Origin: Spirochaetaceae bacterium
GTDB lineage: Bacteria > Spirochaetota > Spirochaetia > Treponematales > Breznakiellaceae
Direction of reading: 5' to 3'
Length of the DNA: 14,309 bases
Assembly: GCA_031290205.1 (NCBI GenBank)
Contig: JAITNZ010000170.1
Span: 1 to 14,309, forward strand
A program made the translations under genes and the position numbers. The stretch's first letter is position 1. Every line of letters starts with the position of its first letter. The notes beneath the pieces are model-generated. The model saw nothing but the letters and a program-made list of their open reading frames with translations. It did not search any database and was not told the origin of the DNA. Below, piece after piece: positions 1 through 7,734 of this stretch.

Positions 1-87
1 GGTAACGCCGCCACAGGCGGTCTAAGCCTTGCCTTTAGTGAGAAAAAGGCGTCCGAGACAGGAAGTGGCGCTTCCAGCAAATGCTCG

Positions 88-212
88 TGGCGTCGTGTAT
101 TGCAGCGAGCGCTGGCGCGCTAGCGCTTGTGCCGCTGCACGAGATTGCCCCCCCGTATGACAGGAGCGCGTGCGCGATAGCGTTCGTGCCCTGTCCGAGA
201 AAGCCTTCCCCC
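88..212 (+). repeat. Dispersed GC-rich intergenic repeat, copy A
   Basis: This non-coding GC-rich stretch resembles two other places in the window, copy B (5168-5264) and copy C (13690-13792, opposite orientation). The best-kept parts are GTATGACAGGAGCGCG (155-170; compare GTATGACGGTGAGCGCG at 5222-5238) and the end block GAGAAAGCCTTCCCC (197-211), which is identical at 5250-5264. Copy A has about 12 extra bases between these blocks. It contains two self-complementary AGCGCT hexamers (108-113 and 122-127) able to form a hairpin. Both strands are open for part of its length, but the peptides resemble no family I know. Its role is unknown. Alignment was by eye, so the outer limits are approximate. 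Confidence 0.6.
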
Positions 213-270
213 TGTGGACATTCTTCTTCCGCATTTTCAAATTGTCCGCAAATGGACGCGAATGTACAGG
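211..270. repeat. Nested stem-loop (inverted repeat)
   Basis: CCTGTGGACATTC (211-223) is mirrored by GAATGTACAGG (260-270), giving an 11-bp stem with a two-base bulge. Inside the loop GTCC (244-247) pairs with GGAC (254-257). It directly abuts the end of repeat copy A, so the two may form one unit. No T-run follows on the plus strand, so it is not a classical terminator. Confidence 0.5.
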
Positions 271-497
271 AATAATCATAAAATATCCTTATGAATTCGC
301 ATTTTCTTCGCGTCTTTCGCAGCCTTTTTTCTGCATCAATCCGTAAAATCTGCGGATTTCCGTGATTTTTTATTTTAATGCGCTCGCCCTGGATTGGATA
401 ATAAAAATCCCCGCTAGTATCTCGTCAATAATTACAATGCGGACTTGCTGAGGGGCACCTTGAAAGCGAGGGGGTATTTCCAATACTATGAGAGGCG
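271..497. other. Gene-free leader region before the first gene
   Basis: This AT-richer stretch contains no credible gene on either strand. A short dyad, AATCCG (338-343) with CGGATT (353-358), lies ahead of a T-rich run (366-376) and could be a weak terminator for transcription entering from the left. Several AT-rich hexamers could serve as -10 boxes, for example TAGTAT at 415-420 with TTGGAT at 394-399, but the 15-base spacing and poor matches do not allow a firm promoter call. The ribosome site for the following gene is at its right end. Confidence 0.4.
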
Positions 498-2525
498 ATG
501 AGCCCTGAACAAGAAGAAGCCCTTTATGAATTTTTATTGGATAGGACGGAGCCTTTTACGCTGAAGCAGGTAGCCTCCGCCGTTCACGCAAAAGACCTGC
601 GCCGTTTTGGAAGACTTTCCAGCGATATTGCCCGTCTTATCAGGACGCAGCGCCTCGCCTTTGAAGTAGGGGTGAATAAATGGATAACACGGGCGGGCTG
701 TTTTGCCGGCGCCCGCTTTGCCATCACTCCGACACGGATTGAGCTTTTGAACGGCATCCTCATTCCCGGGCACCGTTGCGTCCCTTTCGCCAATCCTACC
801 CTTTTACCGTTCGAGTGGACATTCTTTTGGAACGATAGCCCGCTTCCGTCCACCAGCACGGAAGCCGACCCCGAAGAAATATACCCCTACTATTCGCTTT
901 ACGGCGAGGAATTTGCCCCTCAGTATATAGCGCAGGAGAATTCCGAGAACGAAAAAGCTTTTAACGCCGACCCCTACGAGGACCCTCCAGAGGTTTCGAT
1001 AACAACGCTCGATATGCGGCGTTTTTACCGCGAGACCGGCTTTGTGCCCGGCGATAAGATTGTGGCGCGAGTCCGCGATTGGAAGAATGCGGCTTTTACG
1101 CTTGAACATGTTTCCAATGATGAGTGGAGTGAATCCGACTTGCAAGAGTGGCTCCGCGTCGCCGAGGAGGGGTTTACAAAATCTTTTGAAACGGTAGGCA
1201 TAGATTGCGCAACCGAAGAACAGATTGCATGGGCGTTTTTCTGCGGCGGGCAGCGTATGCGCGATGTTCCCTCCTATCCGCTTGACGATTTTATTTACGA
1301 GAAAACCGACAAAATCGAAACCGTCCAATTCGGGATAGAATCGCGGTTTTGGTATGCGGGAAAAGAGATACCTGATTTTAAGGAGCTTCACGGCATTCAT
1401 ACTCAGAGTGATGAAACGCCGATAGAAGCGATGCTCTTTCAGAGCGATATTCCCATCTCGGAATTTGTTGTGCAATCTTATGTACGCGACTCGCTTTACA
1501 GAAACGATACCGACATTACCGAAATTATGCAGCGGATCGTTCCGTCCTCGATAAAGATGTCCCGATGGAATCTTGAAATGCTTGCCGCGTATATCATCGA
1601 AACCTCTGAAGAATTCGAAAAGACCTATTCGATTTTTTCGGATCAAAAAACGGGACCTATCCGCCAGCGTGTCGCGGAGCTGCATACGGCGGTAATCGAC
1701 CTTGCCGCACGGCTTAAAACGAGCGGGATAGACGCCCGCTGGCTGCCGAAACATTCGTTCATCATACTTTCGCAAATCCAGCAGCATGCGTCGCTTATCA
1801 TGGAAAATCTTGATATTGATGATGAGGAGCACGAAGGCGAACTTAACGCGGTTGATAATTCACTGGAAAGCATGGGCGATACATTTCAAGATGTAAAAGA
1901 GATGATCGACAAATCGCTGGATAATTATCGGCGCAGTAATATCACCTTGGTGAAATTTGGCTCCGTTCAGGATGCCGATTGGCGGAGCGTCCAGATCAGT
2001 ATTGGGGGGACGGACATCTGGCGGCGCCTTGTTGCTCCCTCCACTATTACTCTTACCGATCTGCATGACTTAATTCAGGCGCTTTTCTCGTGGAAGAAGC
2101 TCTTCGAGCATTGTTTTATCGTCGATATGCAGGAAAGCCATGGCAATTGGCTCGATGGGGACAATAGCATAAAAGAAACCTTGCCGCTTTCCGTTTTTAT
2201 TGACGCGGGTTTATCCGAAATTATCTATGAATACGGGACGCGCTGGACGGTCAAAATCATGCTGCTTTCGGCTTACATTGCCGCTTCGGACGAGAAGACG
2301 CATTGCACCATGGGCGAAAATGCCGCCCCCCCCGAAAAAATCGAAGGACCGCTCCGTTTTCGCCGCTTCATCTCCGCTCTGGAGTCGACTCAAATGCCGG
2401 AACGGGAAACCGCGAAGGAGCAGCTCGGCGGTGATTTCAAACTCGATGAATTTGATATCCATGCTTGCAACGAACAAATAAAGCGTATTGCAGAGCGGAT
2501 ACATGACGTCGTGAGCCCGGGATGA
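498..2525 (+). CDS. Unknown protein with C-terminal pRiA4b ORF-3-like domain
   Basis: This 675-residue protein is soluble, with no signal peptide or membrane segment. Residues about 495-664 look like the pRiA4b ORF-3-like domain (also annotated as the IS1096 passenger TnpR family). They show the IWRRLVAP...TLTDLHDLIQALFSW opening, a YEYGTRWTV stretch where the family has Y-D-F-G-D-x-W, a GENAAPPEKIEGP block, and a closing D..FDIHACNEQI. The domain's biochemical role is not established. Residues 1-490 are not recognised; the first 65 could form a winged-helix-like fold, and acidic loops follow at 120-165 and 440-450. The ATG at 498 is the first in frame after a TGA at 489-491; GAGAGG precedes it at only two bases' distance. 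An 8-C run at 2326-2333 encodes part of the conserved GENAAPP block. Gene reality: high; function: unknown. Confidence 0.85.
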   Translation: MSPEQEEALYEFLLDRTEPFTLKQVASAVHAKDLRRFGRLSSDIARLIRTQRLAFEVGVNKWITRAGCFAGARFAITPTRIELLNGILIPGHRCVPFANPTLLPFEWTFFWNDSPLPSTSTEADPEEIYPYYSLYGEEFAPQYIAQENSENEKAFNADPYEDPPEVSITTLDMRRFYRETGFVPGDKIVARVRDWKNAAFTLEHVSNDEWSESDLQEWLRVAEEGFTKSFETVGIDCATEEQIAWAFFCGGQRMRDVPSYPLDDFIYEKTDKIETVQFGIESRFWYAGKEIPDFKELHGIHTQSDETPIEAMLFQSDIPISEFVVQSYVRDSLYRNDTDITEIMQRIVPSSIKMSRWNLEMLAAYIIETSEEFEKTYSIFSDQKTGPIRQRVAELHTAVIDLAARLKTSGIDARWLPKHSFIILSQIQQHASLIMENLDIDDEEHEGELNAVDNSLESMGDTFQDVKEMIDKSLDNYRRSNITLVKFGSVQDADWRSVQISIGGTDIWRRLVAPSTITLTDLHDLIQALFSWKKLFEHCFIVDMQESHGNWLDGDNSIKETLPLSVFIDAGLSEIIYEYGTRWTVKIMLLSAYIAASDEKTHCTMGENAAPPEKIEGPLRFRRFISALESTQMPERETAKEQLGGDFKLDEFDIHACNEQIKRIAERIHDVVSPG

Positions 2526-2588
2526 CGGGAGGGTAGAAAAAGTGACGATGCACGAGGGACGCACGGATATATGATTTGACTATTTCAG

Positions 2589-2594
2589 TATAAT
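2589..2594 (+). promoter_or_regulatory. Possible -10 box of the chemoreceptor gene
   Basis: A perfect TATAAT lies 58 bases before the chemoreceptor ATG in AT-rich DNA. The nearby TTGACT (2576-2581) is only 7 bases away and cannot be its -35 partner; nothing convincing sits 16-18 bases upstream. The call rests on the -10 match and position alone. Confidence 0.3.
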
Positions 2595-2611
2595 TTGTTT
2601 ATTTATCATTT

Positions 2612-2621
2612 AGAACGTTCT
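2612..2621. promoter_or_regulatory. Perfect 10-bp palindrome AGAACGTTCT, possible operator
   Basis: AGAACGTTCT is a perfect palindrome. It begins 17 bases after the candidate TATAAT and 41 bases before the chemoreceptor start, a place where a dimeric repressor could act. No matching site was noticed elsewhere in the window, and no cognate regulator is implied. Confidence 0.25.
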
Positions 2622-2652
2622 TGACAATACTTAAAAACCAGGAGCAAAAAAA

Positions 2653-4833
2653 ATGAAAATCGGCGCTAAATTAATTTTAGTTATCATCGTGTTAAATGTA
2701 GTTGGCATCGGCATACTTGTCGGTATAACCACGAATCTGTCACAGAAGGCAATAAGGACGCTCACGTATTCAGACGCGAAGAGCATAGGTGAAAAAAACG
2801 CCAACGCTATAGAAGTCTGGATGAACCCTTTTATGGATATATCGCGGGACCTTTCCAGTATCATGCAAAACTATCAGGAGTTTACATTGCGGGAACGGCG
2901 GGCAATCCTCAACACTATACTTCAGGGGATTGTAGAAGACCATCCTACGATTCTTGCTGCGTGGTGCGTGTGGGAACCGAATGCACTGGACGGTCTGGAC
3001 AGTGAATATGCTAATACACCGGGGCATGACAAAACAGGGCGCTTCCTCCCCTATTGGGTGCGGGACGGCAACACCGTGAGGATGGAACCGGTTGCCGACG
3101 TTGACTCGAGTGATTTCTACCAGATACCCCTTAAAACCGGCGTAGAAAGCCTTATAGAGCCCTATCCCTACATGCTGAACGGAACGCAAACGCAGGTAAC
3201 GAGCCTCGTGGTTCCCATTAAAAATCACGGCAAAGTCGTAGGCGTCGCCGGCGTTGACTTTAACCTTGTGGAGCTTCGCGCGATGATTAGGGCTATTAAA
3301 CCCTTCGGAAGCGACCTTGCCGCGGCTTTTTCTAACAGCGGCTTGGTAGTATCTCATTTTGACACGAACCGCGTCGGCAAGAATATGAAGGAAACCGAAA
3401 GCGACATGATGGGGAAATATCTTCCTTCAGCGATGGAGTCGGTAAAGAATGGAAAAGCCTATAACTATACGATAAAAACAGCCGACGGTAATATGCATAT
3501 TTTTGCAACGCCGTTTACCATTGGCAACACCACGACGCCCTGGTCGCTTACGGTCGCGGTCGCCGACAAAGTGATCATGGCGCCGGTATACAGCCTGCTG
3601 CGGGTCAGTGTTTTAATTGCGGCGCTGATACTGATTGCTATGTCCGTGGGGGCATTGCTTATTTCCCGCTCGATAAGCCGCCCGATTATTAGCACAATGC
3701 GGGTGCTCAAAGATATTTCAGAAGGCGAGGGGGACCTTACCAAAACGATCGAGGTAAAATCCAAAGATGAAATCGGCGATCTTGCCCACTACTTTAATTT
3801 AACGCTTGAAAAAATCAGGCAGTTGGTTGTTACCATCAAACAACAATCATCAGCGCTCTTCGATATTGGCAACGAGCTTTCTTCTAACATGACGCAGACC
3901 GCCGCGGCGATAAACGAAATTACCGCGAACATTCAGAGCATCAAGAGCCGCGTGGTGAATCAGAGCGCCAGCGTTACCGAAACGAACGCCACCATGGAAC
4001 AGGTAACAGTAAACATCGAACGCCTGAACACGCAGGTTGAAAAGCAAACGCAAAGCGTATCAAAATCTTCCTCCGCAATTGAAGAGATGATTGCTAACAT
4101 CCAGTCGGTGGCATCAACCTTGGAAAAAAACAGTTCGAGCATGAGGGAGCTGGCGAGCGCTTCGGAAGTGGGGCGCGGCGGGCTTTCCGAAGTAGCAACG
4201 GACATTCAGGAAATTGCCAAAGAGTCCGAGGGGCTGCTGGAAATAAACGCCGTGATGGAGAACATCGCCGCACAGACGAATTTGCTGAGCATGAACGCCG
4301 CCATCGAAGCGGCGCACGCGGGGGAAGCGGGGAAGGGCTTCGCCGTGGTAGCCGACGAGATACGCAAACTCGCCGAAAGTTCATCGGAACAGAGCAAGAC
4401 GATCAGCACGGTGCTTAAAAAGATAAAAACGAGCATCGATAAGATTACCAAAAGCACCGATGATGTGCTTCAGAAGTTTGAAGCGATTACCAACGGAGTA
4501 ACGACGGTGTCCGCACAGTCGGCGAATATCCGCTCCGCGATGGAAGAGCAGAACGCAGGCAGCCAGCAGATACTCGAAGTGATTAGCTCGCTGAACGAAA
4601 TCACCACGCAGGTGAAAAACGGCTCGAAGGAGATGCTCGAAGGCAGCCAGCAGGTCATCGAAGAGAGCAAGAATCTGGAAGCAGCCACGGCGGAAATTTC
4701 CAACGGCATGAACGAGATGGCAGTCGGCGCCGATCAAATCAACGTAGCTGTTACGCGAGTAAGCACGATTAGCGGCGCCAACAAAGAAAACATCGACGTG
4801 CTGGTAAGCGAAGTAGCAAAGTTCAAAGTATAA
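2653..4833 (+). CDS. Methyl-accepting chemotaxis protein (dCache-HAMP-signalling)
   Basis: This 726-residue inner-membrane chemoreceptor transmits periplasmic ligand binding to the CheA/CheW array. Membrane segment 1 is at about residues 5-27 and segment 2 at about 317-339. Between them lies a double-Cache sensor with typical features: PYWVRDG near 133-139, then FYQIPLKTGVESLIEPYPY and a VTSLVVPI...GVAGVDFNL strand pair. Such domains often bind amino or organic acids; the ligand here cannot be told. HAMP spans about 337-390, starting SRSISRPI. The signalling hairpin tip is canonical (NLLSMNAAIEAAHAGEAGKG, 543-562, followed by FAVVADEIRKLAE). There is no C-terminal CheR/CheB-docking pentapeptide; the protein ends in AKFKV. 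AGGAG lies 8-9 bases before the ATG, a good ribosome site. It stands alone here, with no chemotaxis partners adjacent. Confidence 0.97.
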   Translation: MKIGAKLILVIIVLNVVGIGILVGITTNLSQKAIRTLTYSDAKSIGEKNANAIEVWMNPFMDISRDLSSIMQNYQEFTLRERRAILNTILQGIVEDHPTILAAWCVWEPNALDGLDSEYANTPGHDKTGRFLPYWVRDGNTVRMEPVADVDSSDFYQIPLKTGVESLIEPYPYMLNGTQTQVTSLVVPIKNHGKVVGVAGVDFNLVELRAMIRAIKPFGSDLAAAFSNSGLVVSHFDTNRVGKNMKETESDMMGKYLPSAMESVKNGKAYNYTIKTADGNMHIFATPFTIGNTTTPWSLTVAVADKVIMAPVYSLLRVSVLIAALILIAMSVGALLISRSISRPIISTMRVLKDISEGEGDLTKTIEVKSKDEIGDLAHYFNLTLEKIRQLVVTIKQQSSALFDIGNELSSNMTQTAAAINEITANIQSIKSRVVNQSASVTETNATMEQVTVNIERLNTQVEKQTQSVSKSSSAIEEMIANIQSVASTLEKNSSSMRELASASEVGRGGLSEVATDIQEIAKESEGLLEINAVMENIAAQTNLLSMNAAIEAAHAGEAGKGFAVVADEIRKLAESSSEQSKTISTVLKKIKTSIDKITKSTDDVLQKFEAITNGVTTVSAQSANIRSAMEEQNAGSQQILEVISSLNEITTQVKNGSKEMLEGSQQVIEESKNLEAATAEISNGMNEMAVGADQINVAVTRVSTISGANKENIDVLVSEVAKFKV

Positions 4834-4841
4834 CTCCAGCG

Positions 4842-5148
4842 CCTCCCGCACTTGTGCTGTCCCCCGCGATTTTAATCGCGGGGACGGGCGGGGCTGGGAA
4901 GGCTTGTCGAAAAACGGGCACCCATTTTCTAAGCAAGTACATTTCCTCGTCGGACGCAATTACCGCCACTTAGAAAATGCATCTGCTGGTGCCATACGTT
5001 TGCTGTCGGTGATGGTTTTTTCCCCTTACATGAAGTCGGTGCCCGCTTACCGGCACTAAATCCGACTACCAGTGATGTTTTTCGGCAAACCTTCCCAGCC
5101 CCGCCCGCTACGTCAGGAAATTCCTCCATAGCCCAAGTGCGTGAGGGC
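4842..5148. repeat. Long imperfect inverted repeat with inner dyads
   Basis: The outer arm CCTCCCGCACTTGTGCTGTC (4842-4861) mirrors about 5128-5148 (reverse complement CCTCACGCACTTGGGCTATG, 16 of 20 matching). Further in, GGGCGGGGCTGGGAAGGCTT (4886-4905) and the following GTCGAAAAAC are mirrored by GTTTTTCGGCAAACC and TTCCCAGCCCCGCCC (about 5077-5107), nearly perfect over some 30 bases. Between these blocks each arm carries its own small dyad: CCCCGCGATT/AATCGCGGGG on the left and AGGAAATTCCT on the right. Inner dyads also occur: ATTTTCTAAG (4924-4933) with CTTAGAAAAT (4970-4979), and AGTCGG...CCGACT (about 5035-5068). It may be two inverted copies of a mobile-type repeat or a structured transcript end. 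Confidence 0.65.
4859..4885. repeat. GC-rich hairpin just after the chemoreceptor gene
   Basis: CCCCGCGATT (4862-4871), loop TT, then AATCGCGGGG (4874-4883) form a perfect 10-bp stem, extended by GT/AC around one bulged C. It starts 26 bases after the chemoreceptor stop. Without a following T-run it is not a textbook terminator, but it could protect the mRNA 3' end or stop transcription with Rho. Relatives lie at 10285-10309 and 13674-13694. Confidence 0.55.
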
Positions 5149-5167
5149 TTCTCGACGAGTTGGATGA

Positions 5168-5264
5168 GTGTTGGGGTTAACGGCTGACAATGAAGCCCTA
5201 CGGTGAAGTGCGCGGTAACAAGTATGACGGTGAGCGCGGGCGCGTACCTGAGAAAGCCTTCCCC
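5168..5264 (+). repeat. Dispersed GC-rich intergenic repeat, copy B
   Basis: This copy runs from GTGTTGGGGTTAACGG to GCGCGTACCTGAGAAAGCC followed by TTCCCC. It shares GTATGAC(N)GAGCGCG and the GAGAAAGCCTTCCCC end block with copy A, and the CGCGTACCTG-G-AA-GCCTTCCCC end with copy C. Its first half aligns only loosely with copy C. It lies inside the island between the chemoreceptor and mutS2, 70 bases after the mutS2 stop in the sense of mutS2 transcription, so it would be in the 3' end of that transcript, antisense. Confidence 0.6.
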
Positions 5265-5334
5265 AAATGCAGGTTCAGCTTTAGGTGAGCCTGTGCGCCG
5301 TGGCTCTGCTGCGGGCTTGTTCATTTTCAAAATT

Positions 5335-7734
5335 TTATGTTTTTAAAACTACTTCTGTTCTGCCTACGCCGCCGAGTTCGGGGCGGGAAAAATAATAGTC
5401 TGCTACTACAGCGCAGTCCTTCAAAAAATCGTGGACGCCGCGGGAGAGGATGCCGTCGCCCTTGCCGTGAATCACCGCGAATTTTTTTAAGCCTGATAAC
5501 ACAGCAGCATCAAGCTGGTGCACAAGAGCGTCAAGCGCGTCTTCAAGACGCATACCGCGCAGGTTGAGTTCGAATACCGCTGCGGGTTGGGAAGTGGTGT
5601 AATCGACAATCGAACGGGCGGACTTCGGCATTGTTTTCTTTTCAATGATGGGAACAATTTCGTTTTCGCTAAACGTCAACGACACCGATCCGACCTCAAC
5701 AATCCAATGCCCTTTTTTACCGGCGCGTTTTACCGTGCCGCGCCGCCGGTCATTCCCCACTAAAACCTGTGCGCCTTTTTTTATGGTAATCGTTTGCACG
5801 GCGCTACTTTTCCCTGTACGCTTGTCATTGCCAACTTGTATTTCGTTTTCATATTTTTGTGTGCTTGCAAGTTCTTCTTGTAGCTTCTCATCCTCAGTTT
5901 GAACTGTGGCGGCGAAATCACTTAAAAAGATTTTTACCGCGAGGGTTTTTTCACGAGTAAGTTCACCTTCCTTAACTTCGCGAACAAGGTTTTCAAGTTT
6001 TTTTCTGCTTTCAGAAAGGAGTCCGCGTAAATTTGCAATAGCGCCGCTTTTTATTTCCGCTTCCTTCTGCCGCACACGCAGCTCTCTTAAATCATTTTTT
6101 CGTATCTGTTCCAAAAGAGATTTCGCTTCAGTTTCTATTTTTTCTTTTTCTTGTTCGACAGCGATATATTTTTCTTTTAATCCTTCGATTAATTTTGAAA
6201 CATCCCCGGCGCCCTCCTCCATATATTCACGCGCCCGGTAAATGATATTCATGTTCAGTCCGTGATGTTCGGCAATATCTATCGCTCTACTTTCACCGGG
6301 GACCCCCATCACCAATCTATAGCTTGGTAAGAGGGTATGACTGTCAAACGCCATCGAAGCATTCTCCACGCATTGGTGCGTCCATCCATAATTTTTGAGG
6401 ACACCATGATGAGTAGTTACTAACAGCATACACCTCTTTTCGATAAACGCGTCGGCAAGCGCCATTGCTATTGCCGCGCCTTCACCTGCCTCCGTTCCCG
6501 CACCAAGTTCGTCGAGCAGCACGAGCGAATGTTCCCCAGCCTCTCGAAATATTCCGGCTATATTTTGTATATGCGCCGAAAATGTCGAGAGCGCCGCATC
6601 TATCGATTGTTCGTCCCCAATATCGGCATGGACGCAGTCAAATATCGGTAAGACGCTCCCTTCCTCCGCCGGAATAGCAAGCCCCGCCTGGTTCATCAGC
6701 ACGAAGAGCCCCACGGTTTTTAAGGCGACGGTTTTTCCCCCCGTATTCGGACCGCTCAAAATTACCATCCTGATATGGTCTTTTACTTCAATATTGATGG
6801 GAACAGCGGCACTGCCAAGTAGGGGATGTTTTGCCTTTAGCAATTTGATTGATCTGCCGTCCAATGCGAATACACCTTTGCTGTTGTTAGAATAATGAGC
6901 GCGAGTGCGTAATGTTTCTATATAGATAATCTGCTTGTGGAATTCGCTAAGCATATCTTTATAGCGCGCGATACACCCGCTCAAATCGCGTAAGACACGG
7001 CGGATCTCTATAGCAAGCTGTTGGTTTAAGATAGTAAGCTCATTATTCTTTTCGATAATTTCTTCGGGTTCGACAAATAAGGTTTGCCCGGTAGCGGAAA
7101 CTTCCCGCACAATACCGCGCACTCTGCCGCGGAACTGCGCCTTTAACGCAATCACCGTTCGCCCGTCGCGGATAGATGGCAGCTCCGATTGTAACATAAG
7201 CCGCGTTGCCTCATTGTCCAGATACGATGAGGCTATGTTTTTTAGTTCCCCCTCTAAACCGGCAATTGCCCGCTTTATGCGGGAAAACACAGGTAAATCG
7301 CGCAGATTTCCATCTTTATCCAGCACCGCAAAAATCTCTTTTGATATAGCGCTACAATCGGGCGTCGCACGGAGGAGTGTTTGATCTTTGTTAATAAAAT
7401 AATCCGCACTCGAAAGCCAATTGATGATTCGCAGTCCTTCTTCAACAAATATCCCTATCATATAGATTTCTTCTATATCAAGAACGGACCCCGTAACATT
7501 AAGCCGATGAATGTGCGCCGCGATGGGGGGGAGGATGCCCTGGGGTTCAATTTCTTTTGAAGAGAGATGATGCGCTATCGCGGCAACTTGTTTTTTTAGT
7601 TGGGTAACCGCATCCTCATTTTGTAAGGGTTTATCCGTTAGCAGTTCAGCGGCGGCTTCTTCACTTTTTGAAAAAACAATAACCCGTTTTAATATCGTAT
7701 CGAATTCAAGGAGGTGCAAATATTTTTCTATCAT
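5335..7734 (-). CDS. mutS2: MutS2 / RqcU, Smr-domain MutS paralogue
   Basis: This 799-residue protein has the usual length for MutS2, which lacks the mismatch-recognition domains of MutS1. Clamp/core helices fill about 1-300. The ABC-type ATPase has Walker A GPNTGGKT (328-335), GDEQSI (373-378) and Walker B LVLLDELGAGTE (404-415). A charged coiled coil runs about 515-640, a KOW-like strand region about 650-695, and a C-terminal Smr domain about 720-799 with HGKGDGIL (756-763). In Bacillus the family acts on collided ribosomes; in other bacteria it suppresses recombination. The Smr entry motif reads LNLRG (723-727), with Asn where LDLRG or LDLHG is usual, which may affect nuclease activity. 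The ATG shares ATGA with the rsgA stop, and AAGGA lies 9 bases upstream. It is the last gene of the minus-strand block. Confidence 0.96.
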   Translation of the reverse strand: MIEKYLHLLEFDTILKRVIVFSKSEEAAAELLTDKPLQNEDAVTQLKKQVAAIAHHLSSKEIEPQGILPPIAAHIHRLNVTGSVLDIEEIYMIGIFVEEGLRIINWLSSADYFINKDQTLLRATPDCSAISKEIFAVLDKDGNLRDLPVFSRIKRAIAGLEGELKNIASSYLDNEATRLMLQSELPSIRDGRTVIALKAQFRGRVRGIVREVSATGQTLFVEPEEIIEKNNELTILNQQLAIEIRRVLRDLSGCIARYKDMLSEFHKQIIYIETLRTRAHYSNNSKGVFALDGRSIKLLKAKHPLLGSAAVPINIEVKDHIRMVILSGPNTGGKTVALKTVGLFVLMNQAGLAIPAEEGSVLPIFDCVHADIGDEQSIDAALSTFSAHIQNIAGIFREAGEHSLVLLDELGAGTEAGEGAAIAMALADAFIEKRCMLLVTTHHGVLKNYGWTHQCVENASMAFDSHTLLPSYRLVMGVPGESRAIDIAEHHGLNMNIIYRAREYMEEGAGDVSKLIEGLKEKYIAVEQEKEKIETEAKSLLEQIRKNDLRELRVRQKEAEIKSGAIANLRGLLSESRKKLENLVREVKEGELTREKTLAVKIFLSDFAATVQTEDEKLQEELASTQKYENEIQVGNDKRTGKSSAVQTITIKKGAQVLVGNDRRRGTVKRAGKKGHWIVEVGSVSLTFSENEIVPIIEKKTMPKSARSIVDYTTSQPAAVFELNLRGMRLEDALDALVHQLDAAVLSGLKKFAVIHGKGDGILSRGVHDFLKDCAVVADYYFSRPELGGVGRTEVVLKT

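Larger units (their letters stand above)
4834..5334. other. 501-bp gene-free island between convergent genes
   Basis: This is the space between the chemoreceptor stop and the mutS2 stop, which face each other. It contains a strong hairpin (4859-4885), a long imperfect inverted repeat (4842-4915 with about 5083-5148), inner dyads and repeat copy B (5168-5264). The minus strand is open for 133 codons here (4929-5330), but the predicted peptide is rich in unrelated low-information stretches, and its frame runs straight through the inverted repeats, so I do not call it a gene. No T-run terminator is evident at either end. Confidence 0.7.

Noticed and set aside
804..1832. 342-codon open frame on the minus strand
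   Set aside because: It lies wholly opposite the 675-residue gene, which has domain support; the antisense peptide is rich in Arg, Phe and Tyr and resembles no family, as expected of a shadow frame.
2576..2594. TTGACT and TATAAT as a complete promoter
   Set aside because: The spacing is 7 bases, far below the 16-18 needed, so only the -10 box is kept as a low-confidence site.
4881..5110. Inverted-repeat island as an integron attC site
   Set aside because: The folded layout recalls attC recombination sites, but I could not find the paired RYYYAAC/GTTRRRY ends at the arm tips, and the flanking genes are ordinary chromosomal genes, not cassettes.
4929..5330. 133-codon open frame on the minus strand in the intergenic island
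   Set aside because: It runs through inverted repeats and repeat copy B, has no recognisable domain, and similar frames cross the other repeat copies. It is probably spurious, although transcription of it is possible.
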